Shown: positions 1-10,796, counted from the stretch's first letter. The stretch: DNA of 64,000 bases from Enterococcus lemanii (GCF_016909125.1 NZ_JAFBFD010000005.1:17260-81259), one strand, 5' to 3'. Notes: generated by a model not told the origin, from the sequence alone. Numbers and translations: made by a program.

Positions 1-2
1 TT

Positions 3-944
3 CAAAAAAAAGCGGAAGCAGGACTTTATGAAATGAACTCTCACCGACTGGTCGCCATCGATGACTGTCTCGTCCAAGAAAAAACAACACAAAAAGTCCT
101 TAATACCGTTGTTCAATTAATTAACAAATATGCGATTCCTATTTATAACGAACGAAAAAACAGTGGTATTTTGCGAACGTTGATGGTTCGAATTGGGATA
201 GAAACTGGTGAAGTCCAACTAGTTTTTGTTACATCAACACCAAAATTACCTTTAAAAAATGCTTTAATTCGAGAAATCAACGAAAAATTACCCGAAGTTG
301 TTTCAATTATGCAAAATGTTCAAAAGCAAAAAACGTCGCTTGTTATGGGAGACACAACGATTCATTTGTGGGGCAAAGAAGCCATTTCTGAAAAAATTCA
401 AGATTTAACCTTTGATTTATCCGCTCGCGCTTTCTTTCAATTAAACCCGAAACAGACGCGCGTTTTATATGAAGAAGCTCGTAAAGCGTTAGATTTAGCC
501 CCTAATGAGACGCTCGTTGATGCTTATTGTGGCGTTGGTACCATTGGACTGAGTTTAGCGCATCAAGCAAAAGAAGTTCGAGGAATGGACATTATCCCAC
601 AAGCAATTGAAGATGCCAAAAATAACGCAAAAAATAAAGGTTTTCATAATACAAAATATGAAGTTGGAACCGCGGAAGAGTTAATTCCTAAATGGTTAAA
701 AGCAGGTTTTAAACCAGATGCTATTGTCGTTGATCCCCCTCGTACCGGTTTAGGTGAACCACTTTTACGAGCGCTAAGCCAATACCCAGCTAAAAAATTA
801 GTTTATGTCTCTTGTAATGTTTCAACTTTGGCAAGGGACCTAACTGCACTGACTAAAATTTACAAAGTCGACTATCTTCAATCCGTTGATATGTTTCCGC
901 AAACCGCTCGTTGTGAAGTCGTTGTGAAATTATCTAAAATTTAA
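3..944 (+). CDS. 23S rRNA (uracil-5-)-methyltransferase RlmD/RlmCD family, 5'-truncated by window edge
   Basis: The reading frame is open from the first bases, so the N-terminal part (TRAM domain and iron-sulfur cysteines in this family) lies outside the window. What remains is the SAM-dependent methyltransferase domain. It has the SAM-binding motif DAYCGVGTIGLS near base 520, the DPPRTGL motif near base 733, and YVSCNVSTLARDL near base 810, whose cysteine is the family's nucleophile for C5 methylation of uridine. The family methylates U747 and/or U1939 of 23S rRNA. An internal ATG at 33 is not the start, because homology continues upstream of it. The gene is convergent with polC and they share a terminator. 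Family is secure; the choice between RlmD and the dual-specificity RlmCD is not. Confidence 0.9.
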   Translation, partial: QKKAEAGLYEMNSHRLVAIDDCLVQEKTTQKVLNTVVQLINKYAIPIYNERKNSGILRTLMVRIGIETGEVQLVFVTSTPKLPLKNALIREINEKLPEVVSIMQNVQKQKTSLVMGDTTIHLWGKEAISEKIQDLTFDLSARAFFQLNPKQTRVLYEEARKALDLAPNETLVDAYCGVGTIGLSLAHQAKEVRGMDIIPQAIEDAKNNAKNKGFHNTKYEVGTAEELIPKWLKAGFKPDAIVVDPPRTGLGEPLLRALSQYPAKKLVYVSCNVSTLARDLTALTKIYKVDYLQSVDMFPQTARCEVVVKLSKI

Positions 945-958
945 ATGAAGCAACTCTT

Positions 959-990
959 AAAAAGCTTCGGGAAAATTCCCGAAGCTTTTT
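959..990. terminator. Bidirectional intrinsic terminator
   Basis: A perfect 13-bp stem (AAAGCTTCGGGAA and its complement) with a 2-base loop has A-rich sequence on the left and T-rich sequence on the right. It can end both the methyltransferase transcript (+) and the polC transcript (-). Confidence 0.85.
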
Positions 991-3900
991 TTAAAACATA
1001 TCAAATAAGGATAATTGATTTTCATCTGGCAAATCTTTCAACACACCATTTTCAGTCATATAATCAATTAACGTTTTTGAGACTTTCCCTCTTGTTGCAA
1101 GGTCTTCTTTTGATAAAAACGGACCATCTTTTCGCGCTTCAACAATTTGCTTAGCCACGTTAGCCCCTAAACTTGGGACCGCTCGAAACGGCGCAATTAA
1201 TTTATTTCCTTCAATCACAAAATTCTCGGCATCAGACTTATATAAATCGATCATCTCAAATTCATAACCACGCTCAAGCATTTCATTCGCGATTTCTAAA
1301 ACGGTCAATAAATTCTTTTCTTTGGTTGAAGCATCCATTCCTTTGTGATTAATTTCATCCATGACTTCTTTTACAGCTTCTTTCCCCTTAGACATCGCAA
1401 CTAAGTCAAAATCATCTGCCCGGACACTAAAATAAGCACAGTAATATAGGATTGGAAAATAAACTTTAAAATAAGCCACTCGCAAAGCCATTAAAACATA
1501 AGCTGCCGCATGGGCCTTGGGGAACATATATTTTATCTTCAAACAAGATTCAATATACCATTCCGGTACATTTTGTTTACGCATCTCGACTTGCCAATCA
1601 TCTGGAATCCCTTTTCCTTTACGAACACCTTCCATAATATTAAAGGCAATACCATCATCTAAACCGGCATGCATCAAATAAACCATAATATCGTCACGAC
1701 AACCAATTACATTTGCTAAATCAGCCACGCCATTGCGAATCAATTCTTCGGCATTTCCTAACCAAACATCGGTTCCGTGAGAAAGTCCAGAAATTTGTAA
1801 TAATTCAGCGAAGGTCGATGGATGCGTCTGTTCTAACATCCCTCGAACAAAACGAGTCCCAAATTCAGGAATACCTAGTGTCCCGGTTTTTGAAAGAATT
1901 TGCTCCGGTGTCACACCCAAAACTTCCGTCCCTTCAAAAATTCGCATCACTTCAGGATCATCAGTCGGTATCGTTTTTGGATCAATGCCAGAGAGGTCTT
2001 GCAACATACGAATAACAGTTGGATCATCATGACCTAAAATATCAAGTTTTAAAATATTATCATGAATGGAGTGGAAATCAAAGTGCGTTGTTTTCCATTC
2101 AGAGTTTAAATCATCTGCCGGAAATTGAATCGGTGTAAAATCATAAACATCCATATAATCAGGAATAACAATAATACCACCCGGGTGTTGTCCAGTCGTT
2201 CTTTTTACCCCAGTTGCCCCTTTCGCTAAACGATCAATTTCAGCGCTTCTATAGTGCAAGTTATTATCTCTTTCATAGCCTTTCACAAACCCAAAGGCCG
2301 TTTTGTCAGCGACTGTACCAATCGTTCCCGCACGATAAACGTATTCTTCACCAAAAAGGACTTTCGTATAATTATGAGCTTGCGGTTGATATTCTCCCGA
2401 AAAGTTCAAATCAATATCGGGAACCTTGTCGCCATGGAACCCTAAGAATGTTTCAAAAGGAATATCATGTCCATCTTTTTTTAGTCGCGTTTGACATTTT
2501 GGACAAGCTTTTTCAGGCATATCAAAACCAGAACCGTAAGAGCCATCCTCATAAAACTCAGAGTACTGGCAATTTGGGCAATAATAATGTGGTGCCAATG
2601 GATTCACTTCTGTAATCCCGGTCATTGTCGCAACAAAACTCGAACCTACCGAACCACGTGAACCAACTAAGTAGCCATCTTCATTACTTTTATGCACAAG
2701 CTTTTGTGAAATTAAATAAATTACCGAAAACCCATTCCCGATAATTGAATTTAATTCTTTTTCCAAGCGTTTTTCAACAATTTCTGGTAAAGGATTGCCA
2801 TACAACTCTCTTGCTTTATTGTAACTTAAATCCGTGATTTCTTGCTCAGAACCAGGTATTTTTGGTGTATATAAATCATCTTTAACTGGAACAACGGTTT
2901 CACAACTATCAACGATTTTATTGGGGTTATCAATCACGAGTTCTTCTGCTAAATCATTGCCTAAAAATTGAAATTCCGTCAGCATTTGATCGGTCGTACG
3001 GAAATGAACTTCCGGTAAAGTATGGCGATTTAAAGGATTCCCGTGTCCCATGGAATTAATTAAGATTTTGCGGTAAATCGCATCTTCTTCGTTTAAGTAA
3101 TGCACGTTACCAGTTGCAACAACCGGTTTATCTAATTCTTTACCAATTTGAACAAGTTTTTTTATGATATCTTCTAAATCGGCCTCATTTTTGACTAGTT
3201 CTTGTTCAATTAATGGTGCATACACTGGTTTTGGCATTACTTCAATGTAGTCATAAAACTGTGCTTTTTCTTTTGCTGCCTCGTATCCTTTTTGCATCAT
3301 CGCTACAAAAACTTCACCTTTGTCACAAGCCGTGCCGATTAATAGTCCTTCTCGCAATTTTTTCAACTCAGAACGAGGAATACGAGGCGCTTTATCATGA
3401 AAATACACGAGATTTGATAAAGAAATTAACTTGAACAAGTTTTTTAAACCTGCTTGTGTTTGAGCTAAAATCGTCGCATGAAATGGACGTGCTGCCTTGA
3501 TTGAATTTGCGCCCCCAACGTGACGGTTCAAATCTTCATGTAAAAACATTTCGTGTTTTTCCATCGCTTCTTTTACAAAGAGCCAAGCGAGGTGACCGGT
3601 CGCTTCTGCATCATAAATCGCACGGTGATGTTGCGTTAAACTAACACCAAATTTTTTCGTTAAAACACCTAAGCCAAAACGTTTGAATTCTGGATACAAG
3701 TAACGAGCCAATTCAAGTGTATCGATGACCGGATTGTTTGCTTCAGGCAAGCCATGTTTTTTATAAGTCATATTAATAAAACCCATATCAAAAGAAGCGT
3801 TATGGGCCACTAAAATACAGCCTTCACAAAACGCTTGAAAAGCTTGAATCACTTCTAATTCGCTTTTTGACCCACGAACCATTTCATCGGTAATTCCCGT

Positions 3901-5325
3901 TAATTCAATTGTTGTTTTGGATAACGGGTGACCTGGGTCAATAAATTCTTCAAAGGTTGCTTCCACGTTCCCTTTATTCATCTTAACAGCCGCAAGTTCA
4001 ATAATCGTATCATAAACGGCTGAAAGCCCCGTTGTTTCCACGTCAAACACAACATAAGTCGCATCGTTTAAGGGAATTGGCTGTGCATTATAAGCAACTT
4101 CAACCCCATCATCAATGACGTTGGCTTCAATCCCATATAAAATTTTAACACCCGCTTTTTTTCCAGCCTGGTGTGCATCTGGGAAAGCTTGAGCGCCACC
4201 GTGATCCGTAATCGCCAGCGCTTTGTGCCCCCACTTTCCGGCTTGGGCAACTAAATCACTGATGCTATTGGTCGCATCCATTGTACTCATATTGGAATGC
4301 AAGTGCAACTCCACGCGCTTTCGATCTTCGGGTGCGTAATCTTTGCGACTTTCATGAGCAACTTCAATCAAATCCTGCGCATTCATTACTAAGTCACGCA
4401 TAAAGGTATCTTCTTGTACGCTTCCACGAACTTTTACCCACGAGCCCTTTTTAATCGCATCAAAAATTTGCTCGTCTTTTTCACCATTTGAAAATTTCTT
4501 AACAATAAAAGAAGAAGTATAATCGGTCATTTTAATAATTAAAATTTTGCGATTTGAGCGCAACTCACGAACTTCTTTATCAAAGATATATCCTTGAATG
4601 GTTACTCGTCGTTCTTCTTCTAGAATATTCGCCATTGGTGTAATCAGTTCATCCACTGGAATATTTCTACCTAGCATAATCGGACCAGATAACGGCCCCA
4701 CCTCTTGTTGACTCTTTTTGCGTTTTTCATTTAAAGCAATTGCCTCGGCTGCTTGCTGCATGTAAAAAGCTTGTTGCTCTTCTTGACGCTTCGCCAATGC
4801 CTCTAAATCCGCTTGAATTTGCGCTTCATTTGTTTGCGGGAAAAAACGGAATTTAGGAAAACCAAATGTTTGGTATAATGTTTCTAACATTGGAAAATAT
4901 TGCTGTTGTAAAATAGGGATGACGGCTTCATTTGTTACAGGCAACAGAATTTTTTTATCGACTTTGACGGGCAATTGCGTCTGTAAAACTTGCTTGACAA
5001 ATGGCGTCGCACATTGTGGTTGCATCAGAACAAACGGCCAATAAGCTTGCAATAAATCTTCATCAAAAGTTGCCATCTTCGTTTGAATGGTCATCTCAAT
5101 TTCAGCAATTTCTTGAAAAGCCAAAACTAAGTGTTGTTGGAACGTTTGGTAAATTTGCACTGGTAAAACTTCGTCAAATTGAAAAGTAAACACCCATCGT
5201 TTCGCTTGTTTATGAACTAAAACTTCAACAATTTCTCCACTTTGGATAATGTGATGTGTTTTTAGCTCTTGCGTCAAATTCATTTGTTCCAATAATATAT
5301 TAAATTTATCTTTTTTAGCAGACAA
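991..5325 (-). CDS. polC: DNA polymerase III PolC-type alpha subunit
   Basis: This is the Gram-positive replicative polymerase with built-in proofreading, 1444 residues, normal for the family. Domains in order: an N-terminal region and OB fold (to about 330); the first part of a PHP domain ([12 protein letters not shown], near 340); an inserted DEDD 3'-5' exonuclease (VFDVETTGL, near 427); the zinc-binding cysteines CPNCQ...CPKCQ near 914-950; the palm with PDIDLNFSG near 970; and finger/duplex-binding regions. The C-terminus carries QLSLFD, a beta-clamp binding motif. The start is a TTG with GAAGGTG upstream at 8 bases, and no better ATG exists. It lies downstream of the proS-like gene but behind a strong terminator. 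Confidence 0.98.
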   Translation of the reverse strand: MSAKKDKFNILLEQMNLTQELKTHHIIQSGEIVEVLVHKQAKRWVFTFQFDEVLPVQIYQTFQQHLVLAFQEIAEIEMTIQTKMATFDEDLLQAYWPFVLMQPQCATPFVKQVLQTQLPVKVDKKILLPVTNEAVIPILQQQYFPMLETLYQTFGFPKFRFFPQTNEAQIQADLEALAKRQEEQQAFYMQQAAEAIALNEKRKKSQQEVGPLSGPIMLGRNIPVDELITPMANILEEERRVTIQGYIFDKEVRELRSNRKILIIKMTDYTSSFIVKKFSNGEKDEQIFDAIKKGSWVKVRGSVQEDTFMRDLVMNAQDLIEVAHESRKDYAPEDRKRVELHLHSNMSTMDATNSISDLVAQAGKWGHKALAITDHGGAQAFPDAHQAGKKAGVKILYGIEANVIDDGVEVAYNAQPIPLNDATYVVFDVETTGLSAVYDTIIELAAVKMNKGNVEATFEEFIDPGHPLSKTTIELTGITDEMVRGSKSELEVIQAFQAFCEGCILVAHNASFDMGFINMTYKKHGLPEANNPVIDTLELARYLYPEFKRFGLGVLTKKFGVSLTQHHRAIYDAEATGHLAWLFVKEAMEKHEMFLHEDLNRHVGGANSIKAARPFHATILAQTQAGLKNLFKLISLSNLVYFHDKAPRIPRSELKKLREGLLIGTACDKGEVFVAMMQKGYEAAKEKAQFYDYIEVMPKPVYAPLIEQELVKNEADLEDIIKKLVQIGKELDKPVVATGNVHYLNEEDAIYRKILINSMGHGNPLNRHTLPEVHFRTTDQMLTEFQFLGNDLAEELVIDNPNKIVDSCETVVPVKDDLYTPKIPGSEQEITDLSYNKARELYGNPLPEIVEKRLEKELNSIIGNGFSVIYLISQKLVHKSNEDGYLVGSRGSVGSSFVATMTGITEVNPLAPHYYCPNCQYSEFYEDGSYGSGFDMPEKACPKCQTRLKKDGHDIPFETFLGFHGDKVPDIDLNFSGEYQPQAHNYTKVLFGEEYVYRAGTIGTVADKTAFGFVKGYERDNNLHYRSAEIDRLAKGATGVKRTTGQHPGGIIVIPDYMDVYDFTPIQFPADDLNSEWKTTHFDFHSIHDNILKLDILGHDDPTVIRMLQDLSGIDPKTIPTDDPEVMRIFEGTEVLGVTPEQILSKTGTLGIPEFGTRFVRGMLEQTHPSTFAELLQISGLSHGTDVWLGNAEELIRNGVADLANVIGCRDDIMVYLMHAGLDDGIAFNIMEGVRKGKGIPDDWQVEMRKQNVPEWYIESCLKIKYMFPKAHAAAYVLMALRVAYFKVYFPILYYCAYFSVRADDFDLVAMSKGKEAVKEVMDEINHKGMDASTKEKNLLTVLEIANEMLERGYEFEMIDLYKSDAENFVIEGNKLIAPFRAVPSLGANVAKQIVEARKDGPFLSKEDLATRGKVSKTLIDYMTENGVLKDLPDENQLSLFDMF

Positions 5326-5356
5326 CTTCGGTTCACCTTCTTATTATTTTTTTCAG

Positions 5357-5389
5357 GAAAAAGTCTAGGATAACATACTATCCTAGACT
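5357..5389 (-). terminator. Intrinsic terminator between proS-like gene and polC
   Basis: A perfect 11-bp inverted repeat (AGTCTAGGATA and its complement, 6-base loop) is followed on the minus strand by TTTTTCC. It lies in the 70 bases between the proS-like stop and the polC start. It should at least partly uncouple polC from upstream transcription. Confidence 0.8.
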
Positions 5390-5395
5390 AGCGGA

Positions 5396-6961
5396 TTATT
5401 CAGTTGTTTGCAAGAGGATTGCTAAAGTATCCGCTAACTCTTCTTTACGGACTTCAACCACCGCTTGGCTCGCTCGAATTTTTATTTCTACCACGCCTTC
5501 AACGGCTTTTTCTCCAATCACAATTTCAACAGGACAACTGATCAAATCGGCGTCTTTTTGCTTTTCTTCTAGAGAACTATCACGGTCATCAATCAAGACT
5601 TCATATCCTTTAGCAACCATCATTTCTTCAACTTCTTGTGCAAGTACTTGTTGATAAGAATTTTGATAATCGATTGGAAGAATATGCAAATCAAATGGTG
5701 CGACTTCTTCTGGCCAATTTAAATGCCCGTTTTTATGATGCTGTTTGGCAATCATTAAAAATAGAAGCGATAAACTTAACTGATAATGGCCAATATAAAC
5801 TTTTTTTTCTTCATTAGCTGTGTCACTTGTTTTTTGAGTAATCATTTTTTTCATAAATTGCCCAATCTTTACCCCTTTTTTAAAAAGCAATGTCCCTTTT
5901 CCATCAGGTGCTAGATCACCTTCTTGTACATATGAAAAATCCCCGAAAGAAACATTTGGCAAATCACGGCCTAAATTAATATTTTCATAATAAGAAGCTT
6001 CGTCTGGATTCATCATGGTCATATTCGTTCGATTTTCCACTTCTAAATCAGCTAAAATGGTCCAATCTGGCGAAATCAAATCAAAAGAAAACAACTCATA
6101 GGAAGTTCCAAAATACTTTTCAACTTCTTGCTTTTTGATTTCAACCACTTTATGTTGCATTTTTTGACTGATTTTAGCTAAATTTAAACGGTCATTTTTT
6201 GCTAAAAATAAAAGAATAGGCTTTTTACTCGCTCTCAAAAAGTAACAAGTAAGCTGATTGCCATCATCGAGTTTAAAACCCGTTGCCGGTATTTTTCTTT
6301 CAAGTGGTAAAAAAGTGGCATGGGATTTTTTGACTAATGAATAACGAGTGGCCGCCTCAACTTTGGCGCTATAATCCCCTTGAGTAGACTCGCAAAAAAT
6401 TGTTTTTCCTTCTGAACTGATGGCTAAAAGATCTTTTATTTCTTTATGAATCGCTTTTTGAGGCAAAGCAATCACACTTTTATATTCCAATTGACAACGA
6501 GCTAAAATTCTTTGAAAAGCTTGCTCAAAGCGATGAAAAACTTCGGATAGCTCTGTACTTGCCGAGTGGAAAGAATAACCATCAAGTTCCGTTGGTTCAA
6601 GCGCGATTCCACCTGGAAATTGGTATTCTTTGTTTTGTTCAACTTTCACTTGTATTTGGAAGATGTTTAGCAACTCTTTTGAAGTCGCCAGCTGCCCTTC
6701 TGTGAGTAACTGAAGCAAGTAGGTTTCACCTTGATCAGCTACAGCGACCGGCAATTGAAATTCAATCGCCGAAAGACTGTGCAACTCCTCCAAAACAATT
6801 TTTTTTATTTTTTCCATGACAAGCATTCCCAACGGTAGAAAAACAAAACGATTTTCTTGATATTCCCCTAAAAAACCACCCTCTATTAACAAGGAGGAGG
6901 CGGCTTCCTCATCATTTATCGTATTTTTGACATTCGGAACTAATAAATTTGACTGTTTCAT
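5396..6961 (-). CDS. Degenerate prolyl-tRNA synthetase-like protein at the proS locus
   Basis: The product is 521 residues (bacterial ProRS is about 570) and aligns along the family: N-terminus MKQSNLLVP, DGYSFH after motif 2, the region preceding the insertion domain, and a C-terminal anticodon-binding domain (APFDLHI, DADLISCPVEI). Catalytic signatures are missing. The GPTHEE substrate motif is gone. The motif 2 stretch, normally KYRDE, reads KVEQN, and the following REF reads LEP. Motif 3, normally GIGVSR, reads QLSLSL. The editing-domain lysine also appears replaced. No stop or frameshift interrupts the frame. AAAGGAG six bases before the ATG at 6961 decides the start over one six codons upstream. 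It sits 29 bases after rseP, the normal proS place. Comparison with canonical ProRS is from memory. Aminoacylation is unlikely; any remaining function is unknown. Confidence 0.85.
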   Translation of the reverse strand: MKQSNLLVPNVKNTINDEEAASSLLIEGGFLGEYQENRFVFLPLGMLVMEKIKKIVLEELHSLSAIEFQLPVAVADQGETYLLQLLTEGQLATSKELLNIFQIQVKVEQNKEYQFPGGIALEPTELDGYSFHSASTELSEVFHRFEQAFQRILARCQLEYKSVIALPQKAIHKEIKDLLAISSEGKTIFCESTQGDYSAKVEAATRYSLVKKSHATFLPLERKIPATGFKLDDGNQLTCYFLRASKKPILLFLAKNDRLNLAKISQKMQHKVVEIKKQEVEKYFGTSYELFSFDLISPDWTILADLEVENRTNMTMMNPDEASYYENINLGRDLPNVSFGDFSYVQEGDLAPDGKGTLLFKKGVKIGQFMKKMITQKTSDTANEEKKVYIGHYQLSLSLLFLMIAKQHHKNGHLNWPEEVAPFDLHILPIDYQNSYQQVLAQEVEEMMVAKGYEVLIDDRDSSLEEKQKDADLISCPVEIVIGEKAVEGVVEIKIRASQAVVEVRKEELADTLAILLQTTE

Positions 6962-6990
6962 AATTTTCTCCTTTACCAACTACCCTATAA

Positions 6991-8256
6991 TTAAAAGAAA
7001 AAGCGTTGAATATCGTTCCAAGTTACAAGAATCATTAATAACATTAACAAACCAAAACCAATAATTGAAATAAGCCCCTCTTTTTCTTGACTGATTGGTT
7101 TCCCCCGAACACCTTCAATCAAGTTTAATAATAACTTTCCGCCATCTAGTCCAGGTATCGGTAATAAATTAAAGATACCTAAGTTCATTGAAATCATTGC
7201 CATTAAATAGATAACCGTCATCGCACCTTGGCTAGCTGCTTGAGAAGACATTTGATAAATAGCCACTGGGCCACCCAGTTGATCAATTTGAAAATTAAAG
7301 ACAATGCCTTTTAATGCGGTTAAAATTTGTGTAAAACTATTCACACTCTCTTGTAAAGCTCCGACTATTTTTGCAGCAAATCCCGTTTTCATAGGGGCTT
7401 CAATCCCTAACTGGCCATAGTCTTTTCCTTCAACCGTCACACTAGTCGAAGTTGCCACAACTGTTATTTTTTGCCCATCACGTGACAGTTCAATTTGTAA
7501 GTCTTCGTTTGGATGTTGTTGAATTTGCGTTCGCACTTGTGCCCAATCGCTTACAGCTACCTCATTAATGCTTAAAATCTCATCCCCTGCTTGGATTCCT
7601 GCAACTTCTGCTGGACCATTTGGGCTGACCCCGCTAATTATCGTCGAGTTTGGATCAAGTACCCCGCCACGAGCAAAAACCATCCCTAAAAATAAAACAA
7701 AGGCCAAAATAAAATTATTCATCGGACCTGCAAAGTTTGTCAGCGCTCTTTGCCAAAGTTTTGCTGATTGAAATTGCACATCTCTTGGAGCAATTCGAAC
7801 TTGTGTCCCATCTTCTTCAATTATAAAGGCATCATGTGCGACAGGATAGGTAACCGTTTGGCTTTCGTCGCCATTCATAAACCCTGTAATCGTTAATTCA
7901 TCGATTAAATCTTGGCGAATGAATTCTAGCGGTACACCATTATTTAATTGGACTTTTTTACTTGTATTAATTGTAGTTACGACACCATTTTCATCGATTA
8001 ATAAACGAATCGGTGTACCAGGCTTTAGTTCTTCTTCTTCATCATAGCCTGCCATTCGAACATACCCCCCCATTGGGAGTGCCCGAATCGTATAAGCTGT
8101 TCCGTCTTTTCCTTGATGACTAAAGATTTTTGGCCCCATGCCAATCGCAAATTCACGAACTAAAATTCCAGCTTTTCTTGCAAAATAAAAATGACCGAGT
8201 TCATGAATGACAACCACCACAGAGAAGACAATTAAAAAGGTAAGTAATGTCTTCAT
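6991..8256 (-). CDS. rseP: RIP zinc metalloprotease RseP/Eep (site-2 protease)
   Basis: This intramembrane protease (421 residues) cleaves transmembrane segments of anti-sigma factors and signal-peptide remnants; in enterococci the orthologue Eep processes lipoprotein signal peptides into sex pheromones. The zinc motif HELGH is at residues 18-22 in the first membrane segment. A PDZ domain lies around 205-275. The third zinc ligand motif, in LLPIPGLDGGKLL, is near 365, with hydrophobic segments at both ends. GAGG lies seven bases before the ATG. The cdsA-rseP-proS order is standard, but a probable terminator separates it from cdsA. Confidence 0.96.
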   Translation of the reverse strand: MKTLLTFLIVFSVVVVIHELGHFYFARKAGILVREFAIGMGPKIFSHQGKDGTAYTIRALPMGGYVRMAGYDEEEELKPGTPIRLLIDENGVVTTINTSKKVQLNNGVPLEFIRQDLIDELTITGFMNGDESQTVTYPVAHDAFIIEEDGTQVRIAPRDVQFQSAKLWQRALTNFAGPMNNFILAFVLFLGMVFARGGVLDPNSTIISGVSPNGPAEVAGIQAGDEILSINEVAVSDWAQVRTQIQQHPNEDLQIELSRDGQKITVVATSTSVTVEGKDYGQLGIEAPMKTGFAAKIVGALQESVNSFTQILTALKGIVFNFQIDQLGGPVAIYQMSSQAASQGAMTVIYLMAMISMNLGIFNLLPIPGLDGGKLLLNLIEGVRGKPISQEKEGLISIIGFGLLMLLMILVTWNDIQRFFF

Positions 8257-8377
8257 TTATTTTCCTCACTTTCAATATCTATTGTTATTATTATCGCGTG
8301 AATCAGCGAAACCTCTCCACTATTTTATCATAATCGAGAAATTACACAATTCTTCTCCCACTTTGTAACGAGAACGT

Positions 8378-8414
8378 AAGAAAAGCATGGTGTTTTATGG
8401 AAAACGACCATGCT
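8378..8414 (-). terminator. Probable terminator after cdsA
   Basis: An 8-bp stem AGCATGGT/ACCATGCT is followed on the minus strand by TTTTCTT, just downstream of the cdsA stop. The long loop makes it moderate; rseP probably also has its own promoter in 8257-8377. Confidence 0.55.
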
Positions 8415-8421
8415 CAACTTT

Positions 8422-9228
8422 TTAAAAAATACCAAATAAATGCATTATCGGAAACACAAATAACAAACTATCAAAGCGGTCTAAAATCCCACCATGCCCC
8501 GGCAAAATAATACCAGAGTCTTTTACACCATAATGTCTTTTGATTGCCGATTCAACCAAATCACCAAATTGACCAACCACAGATAATACTGCTGTCATCA
8601 AAATTAAAACAAATGAGCTTTGATTAAAATACGTTTTCCCAGGAAAAACAATTAAATACACAATTGCAATGACTATCGCACTTAATATGCCACCAACTGC
8701 TCCTTCAATTGTTTTGTTCGGTGAAATTTCTGGCCAAAGCTTATTTTTACCATACTCGCGACCGACCATATAAGCACCAATATCCGTTGCCCAAACTATC
8801 AATAAACCAAAACACAATACAATTAGACTTTCTTTACGTGCGTTGGCAAAAGCACCAAAACCAACCCCTGCATACAAACTAACTAATATCGGAAATCCGG
8901 CTTCATCAATTGTATAGGTGTTTTTTGAAATAACAGAAATTCCTAATAATAAAAGAACAATAAGATAAAACAACATAAATTTATCTGTTTTCTCTGGTAA
9001 GAATTGAAACCAAGGGTCTCTTGGGAGTGCTAAAATTAAAGCGCCAATTAACGAAAGGCCACCTTCTAAACTAAGTAGTGTTAATCCCTTCATTCGAAAT
9101 AACTCATAAACACCAACGCCGGCTAATAAACCTGCTAATAAACCAACTGAAATTCCTGCAAAATCAAAATAGACAATTGGAATAAATAATACTAATGCTA
9201 CAACAGCCGTAATCACTCTTTGCCTCAT
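8422..9228 (-). CDS. cdsA: Phosphatidate cytidylyltransferase
   Basis: This membrane enzyme makes CDP-diacylglycerol from phosphatidic acid and CTP, the branch point for phosphatidylglycerol and cardiolipin synthesis. The 268 residues hold about eight hydrophobic segments. The C-terminal family signature is present: ESAIKRHYGVKDSG followed by LPGHGGILDRFDS (about 225-255), which carries the catalytic acidic residues. The ATG overlaps the uppS stop by four bases (ATGA), so the two are translationally coupled, as is usual in Firmicutes. Confidence 0.97.
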   Translation of the reverse strand: MRQRVITAVVALVLFIPIVYFDFAGISVGLLAGLLAGVGVYELFRMKGLTLLSLEGGLSLIGALILALPRDPWFQFLPEKTDKFMLFYLIVLLLLGISVISKNTYTIDEAGFPILVSLYAGVGFGAFANARKESLIVLCFGLLIVWATDIGAYMVGREYGKNKLWPEISPNKTIEGAVGGILSAIVIAIVYLIVFPGKTYFNQSSFVLILMTAVLSVVGQFGDLVESAIKRHYGVKDSGIILPGHGGILDRFDSLLFVFPIMHLFGIF

Positions 9229-10025
9229 ACTGATTCCTCCTCATTTTTTACAGCACCAAACCGTCGATCTCGATTTTGATAACTCGCAATCGCATTTTCT
9301 AACGCTTGTTCATCAAAATCTGGCCAAAATGCTCTCGTAAAAAATAATTCACTGTAAGCAATTTGCCAAAGTAAAAAATTACTAATTCGCTCTTCGCCAC
9401 TTGTTCGAATGACAAGTTCTGGATCTCTTAAGTCCGTCGGTAAAAAGCCCGTCATTAAATAATCAGCAAACGTGTCTTCCGTAATTTCATTAATATTTCC
9501 TTGATTTGCTTGCAATTGGGTATATAAAGATTGAATCGCAGTAATAATTTCTGCTCGGCTGCCATAATTTAAAGCGAAGTTCAAGATTAGTCCTGTATTG
9601 TTTTTTGTTTCTTCCATCGCTCTTTCAACCGCTTCTTGTGTATGTTTGGGTAGAAATTCTTTATAGCCCATTACCTCAACGCGGACGTTTTCTTTTTTTA
9701 GCTCTGGTACAAACGTATCAAAAAAATCAACGGGCAATTGCATCAAAAAATTCACTTCTTCATTCGGGCGTTTCCAATTTTCAGTTGAAAAAGCATACAG
9801 CGTTAATACTTTAACACCCAACTTTGACGCATGCTTCGTAATTTTTTTAACCGTCTCCATCCCTTCTTTATGTCCGGCAACTCGTGGCAAACGACGATTT
9901 TGAGCCCAACGACCATTTCCATCCATGATAATGGCAATATGCTTTGGAATTGGCAATTCTTTTGAAAAAGAAAATTCGCTTTCTTCAACAATGTATTTAT
10001 TTTTTTGCGGCAAAAAACGCAGCAT
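9225..10025 (-). CDS. uppS: Isoprenyl transferase (undecaprenyl diphosphate synthase)
   Basis: This cytosolic cis-prenyltransferase (266 residues) builds C55 undecaprenyl diphosphate, the lipid carrier for peptidoglycan and wall polymers. HIAIIMDGNGRWA near residue 29-41 carries the catalytic aspartate. The C-terminal signature DLRDPELVIRTSGE...NFLLWQ...SELFF (about 200-230) binds isopentenyl diphosphate. The ATG has GGAGGAAA upstream. It begins the uppS-cdsA pair about 210 bases after frr and its terminator. Confidence 0.97.
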   Translation of the reverse strand: MLRFLPQKNKYIVEESEFSFSKELPIPKHIAIIMDGNGRWAQNRRLPRVAGHKEGMETVKKITKHASKLGVKVLTLYAFSTENWKRPNEEVNFLMQLPVDFFDTFVPELKKENVRVEVMGYKEFLPKHTQEAVERAMEETKNNTGLILNFALNYGSRAEIITAIQSLYTQLQANQGNINEITEDTFADYLMTGFLPTDLRDPELVIRTSGEERISNFLLWQIAYSELFFTRAFWPDFDEQALENAIASYQNRDRRFGAVKNEEESV

Positions 10026-10183
10026 TCATTTTTCCTCCTCTTCGTCAAGTATTCATTCAAGTCATCTAAACTATTATAGCAATAAACGAAAAGAATGCCT
10101 ATATAAAAAGAATGCTTCAGAATAATTTATAAAAATCTTCGTCTATTCCTCTTATTTTAAACAAATAGAACCATTTTAAGCGT

Positions 10184-10226
10184 AAAAAAAGTAGCTAGCT
10201 TCTCAATTTATTGAAAAGCTAGCTAC
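10184..10226 (-). terminator. Intrinsic terminator after frr
   Basis: An inverted repeat GTAGCTAGCTT/AAGCTAGCTAC is followed on the minus strand by a run of seven T. It ends the pyrH-frr transcript. Confidence 0.85.
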
Positions 10227-10238
10227 TACAAACAAATA

Positions 10239-10796
10239 TTAGATTTCTAATAATTCTTTTTCTTTTTCGGCTGCAATTGCATCTAATTTTTTCACGCTGT
10301 CGTCTGTTAATGTTTGAATTTCTTTTTCAGAATTTTTCAAATCATCTTCTGTAATCTCACTTGCTTTTTCTTGTTTCTTGTAAGCATCGATTGCATCACG
10401 ACGCGCATTGCGGATTGCAATTTTAGCATTTTCAGCTGATTTCTTAACATCTTTGGCTAACTCTTTACGACGTTCTTCTGTCAATTGTGGCATAACTAAT
10501 CGGATCACATTCCCATCGTTGGTTGGTGTAATTCCTAAATCTGAAGCCAAAATTGCTTTTTCAACATCTTTTAAGATCGATTTATCAAAAGGTGTAATCA
10601 TTAATACACGCGCTTCTGGAATTGTGATTGAAGCCATTTGATTTAGAGGTGTTGGTGCGCCATAGTAAATCACTGAAATGCGATCTAACAGGCTCGCATT
10701 TGCTCGGCCAGCACGAATTTGACCTAATTCACGTTGAAGGCTTTCTGCTGTTTTGTCCATTTTTTCTTTTGCTTCGTTAAAAATTGTATCTACCAT
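10239..10796 (-). CDS. frr: Ribosome recycling factor
   Basis: The 185-residue length is the family norm. RRF splits post-termination ribosomes together with EF-G. Recognisable are the N-terminal helix with [19 protein letters not shown], the beta domain around [14 protein letters not shown], and the C-terminal helices with [15 protein letters not shown]. The gene starts one base after pyrH ends, with GGGGGAAA as ribosome binding site at the pyrH stop, so it is cotranscribed. Confidence 0.98.
   Translation of the reverse strand: MVDTIFNEAKEKMDKTAESLQRELGQIRAGRANASLLDRISVIYYGAPTPLNQMASITIPEARVLMITPFDKSILKDVEKAILASDLGITPTNDGNVIRLVMPQLTEERRKELAKDVKKSAENAKIAIRNARRDAIDAYKKQEKASEITEDDLKNSEKEIQTLTDDSVKKLDAIAAEKEKELLEI

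Noticed and set aside
945..1154. Plus-strand frame of 69 codons opposite the end of polC
   Set aside because: Overlaps the shared terminator and the antisense of polC; no binding site.
6962..6990. Possible T-box for the proS-like gene
   Set aside because: Only 29 bases separate it from rseP; no T-box or specifier elements.
9803..10060. 85-codon frame overlapping the uppS start
   Set aside because: Shifted-frame shadow of uppS, which has clear family motifs and a better binding site.
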